Made by a program: the position numbers and the translations under genes. A stretch of 62,930 bases of DNA from Planctomycetota bacterium (lineage in GTDB: Bacteria > Planctomycetota > UBA1135 > GCA-002686595), in NCBI GenBank assembly GCA_026692665.1, contig JAPLOF010000050.1, positions 1 through 62,930 of the forward strand, in the 5' to 3' direction. Below, in pieces: positions 8,323 through 17,835 of this stretch. The number at the start of each line of letters is the position of its first letter. Position 1 is the first letter of the stretch. The notes beneath the pieces were generated by a model. The model was not told where the DNA came from, did no database searches, and was given only the letters and a program-made list of their open reading frames with translations.

Positions 8323-9627
8323 ATGATCCTGCGACACCCCGCGCACCCTTCGCGTTCCGTCCGGCTGGCGTACTGCTTGAACCTGCGCGAGTGCGCGGAC
8401 GTCGACGCGCTGATCGCGCTCTTGCGCTCGATCGTCGTGCCGCTGCGCACGCGGCTTGCCGCCCGCGGCCCGTTCGGCGTCGGCATGTACCTGCCGGCAA
8501 GCCTGGCGCGGGCTCTCGCGTCGCCCTCCGGATCGCGCGCCGTCGACCACCTGGCGAGCGAGCTCGAGGCGCAAGCGCTCGACCCGTTCACCTGGAACGC
8601 CTTCCCGTTCGGCGGATTCGGCGCGCTGGGGCTGAAGACGCGCGTGTTCCAGCCGTCGTGGTCCGAGCCCGAGCGTCTGGAGTTCACGGTCGCCGTCGCG
8701 CACGTCGCCGCGGCGCTCGTGCGGCGCTTGCGCGGCATGGGCTCGGGCGCTGGCGCGAGAATCGCGGAGCACGTCTCCATCAGCACGCACACCGGGGGCT
8801 GGGCCGCCCACCTGCACGGTGCTGTGGATCGCGAGGAGTTCGCGTTCCACCAGGCGCGCGCCGTCGACGCGCTGGCGCGGCTCGAAGAGGCGACGGGCGT
8901 TCGGGCGATCCTCGCGCTCGAGCCGGAACCCGGGGCGAACGCGGCGGACCTGCGCGCGCTGGACCAGCACCTCGCCTTCGTGAAGCCGCGCGCGCGGAGC
9001 CTGCTCGAGGAGGAGCGCAACCGCGACCGCGCGCATGCGGCCGACCTCGTCGACCGCCACCTCGGGGTCTGCCTCGACACGTGCCACGCGGCCGTGGAGG
9101 GCGAGGCCCTGGAGGTCGCGGCGGACCTCGCCGCCGGCCGGCGCGCCTCGCCCGCGAAGCTGCAGTACGCCAGCGCCCTGCGCGTGGCCGCGCCCGGTTC
9201 GAACCCGAGCGGGGTCGAAGCGCTCCTCGCGCTGGCGGAGCCGCGCTTCCTGCACCAGGTCCGGGCGTACGGCGGCGGCGAGCGGCTCGCCGTCGACGAC
9301 CTGCCCGATCTCGTCCGCGAGCTCGCCGGCGATCGCCGGGCCGCCTGGCTCGCCGCCCGCGAGTGGCTCTGCCACCTGCACGTCCCGGTCGACCTGGAGA
9401 CGGCCGGGGGGGGGCTCGGGACGACCCGCGCCGACGCCGACCGGATCCTGGCCAGCCTCCTGGCGCATCCCGAGCGCTGGGCGACCTCCGAACTGCACGT
9501 CGAGATCGAGACCTACACCTGGGAGGCCCTGCCGGGCTGGGTGCGGGGCGACGGCGCCCTGGTCGAGGGGATCGAGCGGGAGTACCGGCACGTGCTCGGG
9601 GAACTCGCCCGCGCGGGCTGGGGCTGA
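8323..9627 (+). CDS. eboE: EboE-like metabolite-traffic protein (TIM-barrel)
   Basis: The 434-residue protein follows the EboE pattern: an N-terminal LAYCLNLRE (compare YCTNxHPGE), PFGVGMYLP, then FTWNAFPFGGFGALGLKTRVFQPSW. This NAFPxGxF...K..V..P.W signature is typical of EboE. Later comes a sugar-isomerase-like barrel with ILALEPEPG, GVCLDTCHAAV, LHVPVDLE and HVEIETYTW carrying likely metal-binding Glu, Asp and His. Ebo proteins are linked to export of secondary-metabolite precursors; the chemistry of EboE is unproven. It is oddly separated from eboA-eboB (48673-50477) and follows the Trm112-like gene. Confidence 0.85.
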   Translation: MILRHPAHPSRSVRLAYCLNLRECADVDALIALLRSIVVPLRTRLAARGPFGVGMYLPASLARALASPSGSRAVDHLASELEAQALDPFTWNAFPFGGFGALGLKTRVFQPSWSEPERLEFTVAVAHVAAALVRRLRGMGSGAGARIAEHVSISTHTGGWAAHLHGAVDREEFAFHQARAVDALARLEEATGVRAILALEPEPGANAADLRALDQHLAFVKPRARSLLEEERNRDRAHAADLVDRHLGVCLDTCHAAVEGEALEVAADLAAGRRASPAKLQYASALRVAAPGSNPSGVEALLALAEPRFLHQVRAYGGGERLAVDDLPDLVRELAGDRRAAWLAAREWLCHLHVPVDLETAGGGLGTTRADADRILASLLAHPERWATSELHVEIETYTWEALPGWVRGDGALVEGIEREYRHVLGELARAGWG

Positions 9628-9668
9628 AGGCCCGGACTGGCGCAGGTTCGACGCACGCCGGCCGGTCG

Positions 9669-9697
9669 TTGACAGGCCCGTGCTCCGACCTTACTTT
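9669..9697 (+). promoter_or_regulatory. Sigma70-type promoter of tRNA-Glu
   Basis: TTGACA (9669-9674), a 17-bp spacer and TACTTT (9692-9697). The spacing is ideal, and the predicted start site near 9704 is about 35 bp before the tRNA. This is the best promoter visible in the window. Confidence 0.75.
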
Positions 9698-9739
9698 TCC
9701 CGCCCTCGAACGCGGCAACCAGTCGCGCGCGAACAGGTC

Positions 9740-9817
9740 GGCCCCATCGTCTAGCCCGGCCTAGGACACCAGGTTTTCATCCTGGCGACAGGGGTTCAAA
9801 TCCCCTTGGGGTCACCA
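9740..9817 (+). tRNA. tRNA-Glu (anticodon UUC)
   Basis: A 78-nt cloverleaf including encoded CCA. The acceptor GGCCCCA pairs with TGGGGTC (one G-U). The anticodon stem CCAGG/CCTGG encloses loop TTTTCAT with anticodon TTC. The T arm is AGGGG-TTCAAAT-CCCCT. It is preceded by a strong promoter. Confidence 0.97.
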
Positions 9818-9872
9818 ACTTCTCCGAGCGCACGCGGGCCCTCCCGGCGCGCGCCCCGCGGGCCGTGGCCTG

Positions 9873-9961
9873 CGCTTTCCCGGCTGCGCTTTCCCGGCTG
9901 CGCGGCCCGATCCGCGGCGGGTCTTCCCCGCGCTCCCTGCGGGTCTTGCCCGCGCTCCCGC
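9873..9961 (+). repeat. Two short tandem duplications downstream of tRNA-Glu
   Basis: A perfect 14-bp duplication, TGCGCTTTCCCGGC, occupies 9873-9886 and 9887-9900. A second direct repeat of about 21 bp (GCGGGTCTT followed by C or G, then CCCGCGCTCCC) occupies 9919-9939 and 9941-9961. No coding sequence was seen in the 230 bp between the tRNA and the next gene. Confidence 0.8.
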
Positions 9962-10050
9962 CGTGCGGCGCGTTGCCGCGCGAGCACCCGCACCCCGGAC
10001 TCCGTCAGCTCGCGTTGAGATCCGCGCGGCTCCCTGGTACCTCCTGAGCC

Positions 10051-11910
10051 ATGCCCACGCCGACCCCGCGCCGATTCCTCCTGCGCTGGTGTGCGTGGTA
10101 CTTCCTCGGGACCGGGGCCCTCTTCGCGCTCCTCGCCCTGCGCTACCTGGCCGTGGCGCCGCTGGCCACGGGCTTCGCGTCCGGCGCGTTCCGGGCCTCG
10201 ATGTTCGTCACGCAGGCGTCCCTCCTCGCCCTGGCGCTCCTCCTCCTCGCGACGCCGGTCGTCCTCCTCGTCCCGCTGCGGCGCGTCGTGGTGCCCTTCG
10301 CCGTGTTGCTGGCCCTGGTGGTGCTCGTCGTGGTGCTCGTGGACACGTTCGTCTACCAGCAGTACCGCTTCCATCTCGACGCGAGCGTGTGGCGGCTCCT
10401 CACCGATGGCGGCGCGGAATCCACCTTCCACATGCCGAGGAGCACGCACATCGCTTTCGGCGGCATCGTGCTCGGGTTCCTCGTGGTGCTCGTCGCCTGG
10501 GCGTTCGCGGCCTGGCGCTGGACGGAGTACACGGCGGGACGACGCCTCGGGCGCGCGGTCGTCGGCGTGCTGGCTCTGGTGCTCCTCGCTCACAACGGAG
10601 CCCACGTCTGGGCCAGCGCCGCGGCCTACACGCCGATCACGCAGCAGGTCGCCGTCCTGCCGCTGCACCAGCCGGTCACGGCCAACCGCACGCTGCGCAA
10701 GCTCGGCATCGAGGTGGCGCGCGCGCCGTACGTGCCGGGCGAAGCGCCGTCGGGGCTGCGCTACCCGCGCGAGCCGCTCGCGTTCCAGCCGCCGGCTCGG
10801 CCCGAGAACGTGTGTTTCCTGGTGGTCGATTCCTGGCGCGCCGACGCGCTCACGGCGCGCGCCACGCCGAACCTCGCGGCGCTCGCCGAGCAGTCCGTGC
10901 GCTTCGAGAACCACCACAGCGGGGGCAATGCCACGCGCGTGGGCATGTTCTCGCTCTTCTACGGACTCCCGGGCACGTACTGGCACGACGTCCTCGCCGA
11001 ACGACGGGTCTGCGTGCTCGTCGAGGAGTTCCAGAAGAAGGGCTACGAGATCGCCGTCTTCACCAGCGCGCCCCTCTACAGCCCCGAGTTCGACGAGACG
11101 ATCTTCAGCGGCGTGCCGAACCTGCGCCGCGAGTCCCAGGGTCGGAGCCCGGCGGAGTGCGATCGCGATCTGACCGACGACTTCCTGGCCTGGCTCGCGG
11201 CACGCGACGCGTCACGGCCTTTCCTCACCCTGCTCTTCTACGATGCGCCGCACGCCTACGACGTGCCGCCCGACTTCCCACGCGAGTTCGAGCCCAGTTG
11301 GCCCCACGTCGACTACCTGGGCCTCGACGCCGACACGGATCCTGTCCCGTTCCACAACCTGTACCTGAACTCGGTGCGCTGGTCGGACGCGCAGGCCGGC
11401 CGCGCGATCGACGGCTTGCGCGCGGCGGGCGTGATCGACGACACGTGCCTCGTCGTGACGGGCGACCACGGGCAGGAGTTCAACGACCTCGGTCTCGCCT
11501 ATTGGGGTCACAATTCGAACTACGCCCGATTCCAGACGCAGGTGCCGCTGCTCATCCGTCGGCGAGGGCTCGCCCCGGGCGTGCGCACGCACCTGACGAC
11601 GCACTTCGACGTCGTGGCGACGTTGCTTCCGGAAATCCTCGGGTGCACCAACCCGCCCGAGGACTACTGCGTCGGCCGCAACCTCTTCGACACGGCGGAC
11701 CGCGGCGTGCTGACCCTGGCGACCTACAGCACGTACGCGGCGGTCCGGCCCGGGATGCGCCATGTGGTCGTCGGGAAGTCGGGGGACATCCAGGTCCTCG
11801 GCCGCGACTACCGCCCCGAGCCCGGGCTCGACAGCGATGCGGACTTCCTGAAGCAGGCGTTCCAGCAGCGCGCCCGATTCCGTCCGGGTGCGGCCGGCGC
11901 GGGTCCGTAG
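10051..11910 (+). CDS. YejM/PbgA-like inner-membrane protein with sulfatase-fold domain
   Basis: The 619-residue protein has five N-terminal membrane helices (about residues 10-33, 48-72, 76-98, 128-152, 165-185) and a periplasmic alkaline-phosphatase/sulfatase-fold domain. This is the architecture of YejM (PbgA, LapC), which controls lipopolysaccharide synthesis in enterobacteria. Family signatures are FHLDASVW in the membrane part, LVVDSWRADAL, and GGNATRVGMFSLFYGLPGTYW, close to YejM's SGN.R.G.FGLFYG. Thr or Ser replaces the sulfatase formylglycine Cys, so hydrolase activity is doubtful. TGDHGQEFND retains the metal-site Asp-His of the fold. A link to LPS control is inferred from homology only. 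Confidence 0.85.
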   Translation: MPTPTPRRFLLRWCAWYFLGTGALFALLALRYLAVAPLATGFASGAFRASMFVTQASLLALALLLLATPVVLLVPLRRVVVPFAVLLALVVLVVVLVDTFVYQQYRFHLDASVWRLLTDGGAESTFHMPRSTHIAFGGIVLGFLVVLVAWAFAAWRWTEYTAGRRLGRAVVGVLALVLLAHNGAHVWASAAAYTPITQQVAVLPLHQPVTANRTLRKLGIEVARAPYVPGEAPSGLRYPREPLAFQPPARPENVCFLVVDSWRADALTARATPNLAALAEQSVRFENHHSGGNATRVGMFSLFYGLPGTYWHDVLAERRVCVLVEEFQKKGYEIAVFTSAPLYSPEFDETIFSGVPNLRRESQGRSPAECDRDLTDDFLAWLAARDASRPFLTLLFYDAPHAYDVPPDFPREFEPSWPHVDYLGLDADTDPVPFHNLYLNSVRWSDAQAGRAIDGLRAAGVIDDTCLVVTGDHGQEFNDLGLAYWGHNSNYARFQTQVPLLIRRRGLAPGVRTHLTTHFDVVATLLPEILGCTNPPEDYCVGRNLFDTADRGVLTLATYSTYAAVRPGMRHVVVGKSGDIQVLGRDYRPEPGLDSDADFLKQAFQQRARFRPGAAGAGP

Positions 11911-11986
11911 CGGTCCCGCGGGCGTCCCGCCGCTCGGGGCAGCTCCCGGCTTCCGCGCGGCGGCGCGCCGCCGGTACGCTGCGCGG

Positions 11987-14140
11987 ATGCTGCACCCTCG
12001 CGCCGCGTCGTTCCTCCTCCTGGCGCTCGCCGCCTGTACCTCGACTCCGACGACGTCCGGGCCGGGCGAGTTCACGCAGGCCCCCGCGCCGGGCTCGAGC
12101 CCGGCCGAGTCCCGCCGAGCGTTCGAGATCGCCGACCTCTACCGCGTCGCGACGCCCGGGGCCCCGGCGCTCTCGCCCGACGGCACGCGCGTCGTGTTCG
12201 GCGTGCGCCGCACGGACCTCGAGGCCGGCAAGTCCTGGTCGGAGATCTGGACGGCCATGAGCGACGGGTCGGGCGCGCGCGCGCTGACCTCGGCGGCGAA
12301 GAACGACACCGGGCCGTTCTTCGCGCCCGACGGGAAGCGCATCGTCTTCTCGTCGAACCGCGGCGGATCGGACCAGCTGTGGGTCCTCCCGCTCGACGGC
12401 GGCGATGCGCGCCAGCTCACGAAGTTCGCGCCGGGTCTCTCGGATCCGGTGATGTCGCCCGATGGACGCTGGATCGCGGCGACCACCGAGCTGTGGCCGG
12501 AGTGCGGCATCGACGTCGAGTGCCACGAGCGGATCCGGAAGGGCCTGGAAGACGGCAAGACCAAGGTGCGCACGGCCGACGAACTCCTGTACCGCCACTG
12601 GACTTCGTGGTCGCAGGGCAAGCACACGTGCGTCGTCCTCGTCGACGCGGCGAGCGGTTCGGTCGTGCGCGCGCTGACTCCGATGGACTTCGACGCGCCG
12701 ACGTTCCAACTGGGCGGCGGGCGCGGCTACGCGTTCTCCCCGGACTCGAGCGAGCTGTGCTTCGTGCAGAACCGCGATGCGAAACAGGCCGAGTCGACGA
12801 ACGCGGACCTGTGGGTCGTGCCGATCGCGGGCGGGGAGCCGCGCGGCCTGACGGACGCGAACGACGGCTGGGATGGCGCGCCGCTCTACTCGCCCGACGG
12901 ACGCTGGATCGCGTACGCGAGCCAGGCGACAGCGGGATACGAGTCGGACTTGAAGCGCCTCGCGCTGCTCGAGCGGTCCAGCGGACGCGTGACGTACCTG
13001 ACGGACGCACAGAACTTCGACGACTCGATCGACGACTTCCGCTGGTCCGCGGACTCGCGCCGCCTCGTGTTCCAGGCCGGCGTCGAGGGGCGCACGCCGC
13101 TCTACGAGATCGCGGTCGAAGGCGGGAAGCCGCGCGAGCGCGTGCGGCACGGCACGATCGGCGGGTTCGAGCTCGCGGCCGACGGGACGATCGTCTACGT
13201 CGCGCGCACGGTGGACCAGCCGCCGGAGATCCACGCCGCCCCGGGCAGCGCCGACAAGGCGAAGCCGCTCGCGCTGACGAAGCTCAACGCCGAGGTGCGC
13301 GAGAAGGTCGACGTGCGCCCCGCGACCGAGTTCCGCGTGGCGGGCGAGGGCGGCTACGAGATCCACGGTTTCCTCGTCACGCCGCACGGCTTCGATCCAG
13401 CGCAGAAGTACCCGCTGATCCTCAACGTGCACGGCGGCCCGCAGTCGCAATGGACGGACTCGTTCCGCGGCGACTGGCAGGTCTATCCCGGTCAGGGCTA
13501 CGTGGTCGCGTTCTGCAACCCGACGGGATCGAACGGCTACGGGCAGGACTACTGCGACGCGATCCGGGGCGACTGGGGCGGTCGCGTGTACCGCGACCTG
13601 ATGCGTGTGACGGACGCGCTGGCTTCGCTGCCGTACGTCGATGCGCAGCGCATGGGGCTGATGGGTTGGTCGTACGGCGGCTACATGTCGATGTGGATCG
13701 AGGGGCAGACCGATCGGTTCGCGGCCAATGCGGCGATGATGGGGATCTTCGACCTGCGCGCCTTCCACGGCGCGACGGAGGAGCTGTGGTTCCCCGAGCA
13801 CGACTTGAACGGCACGCCCTGGACGTCCGGCGACTACGAGAGGTGGTCGCCGTGCAACCACGTGACGAAGTTCAAGACGCCGGCGCTCGTGATCACGGGT
13901 GAGCTCGACTACCGCTGCCCGTACACGCAGAGCCTCGCGTACTACACCGCGCTGCAGAAGATGGGCGTGCCGTCGCGGCTCGTCGTGTTCCCCGACGCAG
14001 GCCACTGGCCGGCGTGGCACGAGATGGCGGTCTACTACAACGAGCACCTGGCGTTCTTCCACGAGTACCTCGGCGGCGGCAAGGCGCCCTGGGACGTGAC
14101 GGCGCACTCGCGCAACCTCGCGTTCGGCAAGAAGCCGTGA
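11987..14140 (+). CDS. S9 family prolyl oligopeptidase / dipeptidyl peptidase lipoprotein
   Basis: The 717-residue protein starts at ATG 11987, directly before a lipoprotein signal (SFLLLALAAC). An N-terminal beta-propeller follows with repeated LSPDGTRVVF, FAPDGKRIVF, MSPDGRWIA and YSPDGRWIAYAS blades. The C-terminal alpha/beta-hydrolase has the nucleophile elbow GWSYGGYMS (Ser about residue 562), Asp in ITGELDYRCPY and His in FPDAGHWPAW, a complete catalytic triad. It probably cleaves proline-containing peptides outside the cytoplasmic membrane. The next gene's GTG start overlaps its stop. Confidence 0.93.
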   Translation: MLHPRAASFLLLALAACTSTPTTSGPGEFTQAPAPGSSPAESRRAFEIADLYRVATPGAPALSPDGTRVVFGVRRTDLEAGKSWSEIWTAMSDGSGARALTSAAKNDTGPFFAPDGKRIVFSSNRGGSDQLWVLPLDGGDARQLTKFAPGLSDPVMSPDGRWIAATTELWPECGIDVECHERIRKGLEDGKTKVRTADELLYRHWTSWSQGKHTCVVLVDAASGSVVRALTPMDFDAPTFQLGGGRGYAFSPDSSELCFVQNRDAKQAESTNADLWVVPIAGGEPRGLTDANDGWDGAPLYSPDGRWIAYASQATAGYESDLKRLALLERSSGRVTYLTDAQNFDDSIDDFRWSADSRRLVFQAGVEGRTPLYEIAVEGGKPRERVRHGTIGGFELAADGTIVYVARTVDQPPEIHAAPGSADKAKPLALTKLNAEVREKVDVRPATEFRVAGEGGYEIHGFLVTPHGFDPAQKYPLILNVHGGPQSQWTDSFRGDWQVYPGQGYVVAFCNPTGSNGYGQDYCDAIRGDWGGRVYRDLMRVTDALASLPYVDAQRMGLMGWSYGGYMSMWIEGQTDRFAANAAMMGIFDLRAFHGATEELWFPEHDLNGTPWTSGDYERWSPCNHVTKFKTPALVITGELDYRCPYTQSLAYYTALQKMGVPSRLVVFPDAGHWPAWHEMAVYYNEHLAFFHEYLGGGKAPWDVTAHSRNLAFGKKP

Positions 14141-15057
14141 GACCGGGCGCGGCGGCGGCTCTCGCGCTCGCGATCCTCGGGGCCTGCGCGTCGCCGGGCG
14201 TCGAGGTCGCGGCGGCGGGCACGGATGCCGTCACGGTCGAGCGGCGCGCGTTCTGGCGCGAGGCCGCGGCGGTCAAGGGCACCGTGCCCGACGGCCGCAC
14301 CGCGGCCGAGTGGGCGCGCGAGCTCGATCCGTGGCTCGCGTCCACGGATCCCGAGCTGCGCGACGACCTCGCGTACACGATCCTCGCCGGCTGGATCGTG
14401 CGCGGGAAGATCGAGGACGAACCCCTGCGCGCGCTGGCGGCGAAGTGGCGCGCGGACCTCGGACGCCCCGGAGCGACGGACGCCGACGTCGTCGCGCGCT
14501 CGTTCGCCGCGCTGACGCTCGCCGCCGTCGTCGCCTTCGACCTGCAGCACCCATTCCTGGGCGACGAACTGCCGCGGATCCGCGCCGCGGCGCTCGACTA
14601 TGCGGCGCGCGAGCACGACGTGCGCGGCTACGACGAGCACCTCGGCTGGGTGCACTCCACCGCGCACGCGGCGGACCTGTTGAAGTTCCTGGCGCGTGCT
14701 CCGGACCTGCCCGTCGCGGAACAGGCGGCGTTCCTGGCCGTCCTCGACGCCAAGTCGGATCTTCCGCGCGCGACCTGGACCGCGGGCGAGGACCTGCGGC
14801 TCGCGCGCGTCGCGCTCGCGCTCGTGAAGCGCGACGACCTCGACCGCGCAGCATTCGAGAGCTGGGTGGCCGGATACGAGACCGCCTATCGAGGCATCTG
14901 GACCGCGCCGCGCGTCGACGGGGCCCGGCTCGCGGCGTGCGGGAACCGTCGGCGCGTCCTGGCCGAGCTGAGCGCGCTCCTTGCGGGCGAGGATGGATCC
15001 GATCGACTGACCTGGGCCCGGAAACGTGTGCTCGACGCGCTGCGCGAAACCGGCTGA
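14137..15057 (+). CDS. DUF2785 family lipoprotein
   Basis: A GTG start at 14137 overlaps the preceding stop (GTGA) and is followed at once by a lipoprotein signal (ALALAILGAC). The mature part is all-helical. It contains the DUF2785 signature HLGWVHSTAHAADLLKFL with two conserved His and an Asp, plus LAYTILAGWIVRG. The 306 residues fit the family. Its function is unknown. Coupling to the S9 peptidase suggests a joint role at the cell surface. Confidence 0.85.
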   Translation: MRPGAAAALALAILGACASPGVEVAAAGTDAVTVERRAFWREAAAVKGTVPDGRTAAEWARELDPWLASTDPELRDDLAYTILAGWIVRGKIEDEPLRALAAKWRADLGRPGATDADVVARSFAALTLAAVVAFDLQHPFLGDELPRIRAAALDYAAREHDVRGYDEHLGWVHSTAHAADLLKFLARAPDLPVAEQAAFLAVLDAKSDLPRATWTAGEDLRLARVALALVKRDDLDRAAFESWVAGYETAYRGIWTAPRVDGARLAACGNRRRVLAELSALLAGEDGSDRLTWARKRVLDALRETG

Positions 15058-15183
15058 TCCGGTGTGCGGATCACGGTTCGGGGCCTGCCGTCGAGTCGCA
15101 GACGCGGATGCGACGAGTGACCCTTCCGCCGAGCGGCACTAAGCTGCACGTCCCGCCCCGGCCCCCCGTCCTCCGTCCACTTC

Positions 15184-17811
15184 ATGAAGACCCTCCTGGC
15201 CCTCACGCTCTGCATCTGCGCGTTCCTGCTCGCCCTCGGATCGCTGCCCGGATGCCGCTCGGAGGCCGATGCGTTGGGGGGACGAGCCTCCGTCGCCGTC
15301 GAGGAACCTGCGCGCGCCCCCGCGGTCCCGGAGTCGATCCTGGGCTCGATCGCCCACGAGCAGGCGGTGATGAAGAGCAGCTACTGCGCGGCGTGCCACC
15401 CGGTGGCGTACGCCGAGCACGAGCAGAACACGCACGGGCGCGCTTTCACCGACGAGGAGGTGCGCCTCGGCACCGGCCGCTTCAGCCAGGCGGACTGCAT
15501 CATCTGCCACACGCCGCGGCCCGTGTTCGAGACCGGCATCGGCCAGAACCCGATCCGGCGACACCACGACCTGGAGGAGGGCAACACGTGCATGACCTGC
15601 CACTGGAGGGAGGGGCAGGACTACAGCCGCTTCACGGGCGGCGCGGAGTGCAAGTCGGCCTTCGATCCGCGCGTCGGGAGCGTCGAAGCCTGCGCGTCCT
15701 GCCACCGCAATCACGGCACGCCCTACCAGTGGGAGGAGTCGCCGCGGGGCAAGAAGGCCGGCAACGTGTGCATCGACTGCCACATGCCGCTCGTCGAGCG
15801 CGCCGTCGCGGTCGGTGGACCGGTCAAGGAGGTGCACAGCCACGTGTTCCCCGCCTCGCGCAGCGAATCGCAGTTGCGGCGCGCGTACGGTTACGAAGCC
15901 CGGATCGACGGCAACGAAGTCGTCGTCCGGATCGAGAACAAGGGCGCGGGCCACAACTTTCCCACCGAGCTCAAGCAGCGCTCCGTCGAATCGGTGGTGG
16001 TCGTGGAGGACGCGGACGGCCGGGAGATCGCCCGATCGCGCATGACGTTCCGCGACCCGTACAAGCGTCCCTACGGGCTCACGCTGCCGGTCAACACGCA
16101 GATCCCCTCGGGCGAGTCGCGCGAGCACCGCGTTCCGATCGGCGCCGCCGAGGGCACGGTCCGCTGCGAGCTGCACTACAAGCTCTACTACCCGATCGAG
16201 GACCACCATCCGGACCTCGCGCGGCAGCTCGAATCGCGGACGCTGCCGTTCCGTGGCCTGACCCCCTCCGCGAAGCCGGTGGAGTCCGAGCCCGAGGTCG
16301 CCGTGGTGACGCCCGAGAACATCACGCCCGAAGCCGCGGGCGTGGCGAACCTGGTGGACTACGCGCGCCCGCCCATCGGCAAGGTGGAGGTCGAGATCCC
16401 GAGCGGTTCGAGCGCGGAGGACATCGACCGGCTCATCAGCCTGTTCCAGTTCCCGGTGCCGCAGGCGAACGGCGAGGCACGCAAGAAGCTCGTCGCGATC
16501 GGAGCACCGGCGATCCCCGCGCTCGTGAAGGCGATGGGGTCCTGGGACAACAAGACCTGGAACCAGGCGATGACCGTGCTCGAGGGGATCGGCGCGCCGG
16601 CGCAGGCCGCGGTGCTCGCCGCGCTCGAACACCAGGAGCTCTACGTGCGACTGCACGCGACGGAGATGCTCGGCCGGCTCGGCATCGCCGGTGACGCCGC
16701 GGGCCCGAAGCTCCTGACTTCGCTCGGTCGGACGAACGCGCTCGATCGTTCGCACGCCGCCGCGGCCATCGGCGAGCTGAAGATCGCTGGCGCGACCGGC
16801 GCCCTGCGCAAGCTCGTGCTGGAGGACCGCGATCCCGACGTCGTGCGCGCCGCCGCGCGGTCGCTGGCCCAGTTGGGCGCCAAGGATGCCGTCCCGGACC
16901 TGAAGGTCGCGCTCACGCGCTTCGAATGGCCCGAGACGCGGCGCGATGTCGCCGAAGTGCTCGCCAAGCTGGACGATCCGACGGGGATCCCGCTCCTGAT
17001 CGCGGGCCTCGACCTGAAGGACGACCTCGTGCGCGAGAGCTACTTCGAGGCTCTCTTCGGCGTTACGGGCCGTCACTTCTGCTACGAGCCGCTGGCACCG
17101 CGCGACGAACGCCTCGTCGCGATCGCGAGCTACCAGACGTGGTGGGCGAAGGAATCCGGTCCGCAGTCCCTGCGCCACCCGCTGAAGGTCGACCCCAAGA
17201 CGCGCGCCGAGGTGAAGCGGATCACCGAGCAGTTCGGCGGCTCTGACGGCACGGTGCCGGCGGGGGACGACGCCGCGCTGCGCGAACGCCTGCTCGACCT
17301 TGGTCCGGCGGCGGTGCCCGGGCTCGCGACGATCGGCCTCAAGTACCCGCCGGGCTTCTCGGAAAAGCGCGCGAAGATCTGCGAGGCGCTGGGCGAGATC
17401 CGCCATCCCGACGCGGTCCCCGCGCTGATCGGCACCCTGCGCGATCCGGTCGTCGCGGTCGCGGCCTGGGCGAACCAGGCGCTGGCGAAGATCGGGGACA
17501 AGTCCGCGTTGCCGGCCGTCCAGCGCTACCACACGCGGCTCCAGTCGCTCGTGCACTCGGGCCGCTGGCCGGCGGACGCGGGATCCTACGAAGCGCTGCT
17601 CGCGCAGGCCGCCAGCACGCGCTTCGCGCTGGGGGACGCGCGCGCCGAGAACGACCTCGTCGGCTTCCTGCTGTCGGAGGACGAGGCCGTGCGCACGACG
17701 GCCCTGCAGGCGCTGCGCGATCGCTACGGTCTCGAGATCGAGTTCGACGCGCAAGCGGGCCGCGCCGAGCGCCGAGCCGCGGTCGAGGCCTGGCAGAACC
17801 GCAGTCGCTGA
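15184..17811 (+). CDS. Five-heme cytochrome c with HEAT-repeat C-terminus
   Basis: An 875-residue exported protein with an N-terminal hydrophobic stretch ending LPGC (probable lipoprotein or cleaved signal). Five CXXCH heme sites lie near residues 68, 105, 136, 160 and 186 (CAACH, CIICH, CMTCH, CASCH, CIDCH). A beta-rich region follows (about 220-360) with conserved His in GAGHNFPTE. From about 410 to the end there are HEAT-like helical repeats (ALVKAMGSWDNKTWNQAM, AVPALIGTLRDPVVAVAAWA). The heme part resembles multiheme oxidoreductases that handle small nitrogen or sulfur compounds. The substrate is unknown. The HEAT part probably binds a partner. Confidence 0.88.
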   Translation: MKTLLALTLCICAFLLALGSLPGCRSEADALGGRASVAVEEPARAPAVPESILGSIAHEQAVMKSSYCAACHPVAYAEHEQNTHGRAFTDEEVRLGTGRFSQADCIICHTPRPVFETGIGQNPIRRHHDLEEGNTCMTCHWREGQDYSRFTGGAECKSAFDPRVGSVEACASCHRNHGTPYQWEESPRGKKAGNVCIDCHMPLVERAVAVGGPVKEVHSHVFPASRSESQLRRAYGYEARIDGNEVVVRIENKGAGHNFPTELKQRSVESVVVVEDADGREIARSRMTFRDPYKRPYGLTLPVNTQIPSGESREHRVPIGAAEGTVRCELHYKLYYPIEDHHPDLARQLESRTLPFRGLTPSAKPVESEPEVAVVTPENITPEAAGVANLVDYARPPIGKVEVEIPSGSSAEDIDRLISLFQFPVPQANGEARKKLVAIGAPAIPALVKAMGSWDNKTWNQAMTVLEGIGAPAQAAVLAALEHQELYVRLHATEMLGRLGIAGDAAGPKLLTSLGRTNALDRSHAAAAIGELKIAGATGALRKLVLEDRDPDVVRAAARSLAQLGAKDAVPDLKVALTRFEWPETRRDVAEVLAKLDDPTGIPLLIAGLDLKDDLVRESYFEALFGVTGRHFCYEPLAPRDERLVAIASYQTWWAKESGPQSLRHPLKVDPKTRAEVKRITEQFGGSDGTVPAGDDAALRERLLDLGPAAVPGLATIGLKYPPGFSEKRAKICEALGEIRHPDAVPALIGTLRDPVVAVAAWANQALAKIGDKSALPAVQRYHTRLQSLVHSGRWPADAGSYEALLAQAASTRFALGDARAENDLVGFLLSEDEAVRTTALQALRDRYGLEIEFDAQAGRAERRAAVEAWQNRSR

Positions 17812-17835
17812 ACGGGATCCACGGACCTCGGCCGG

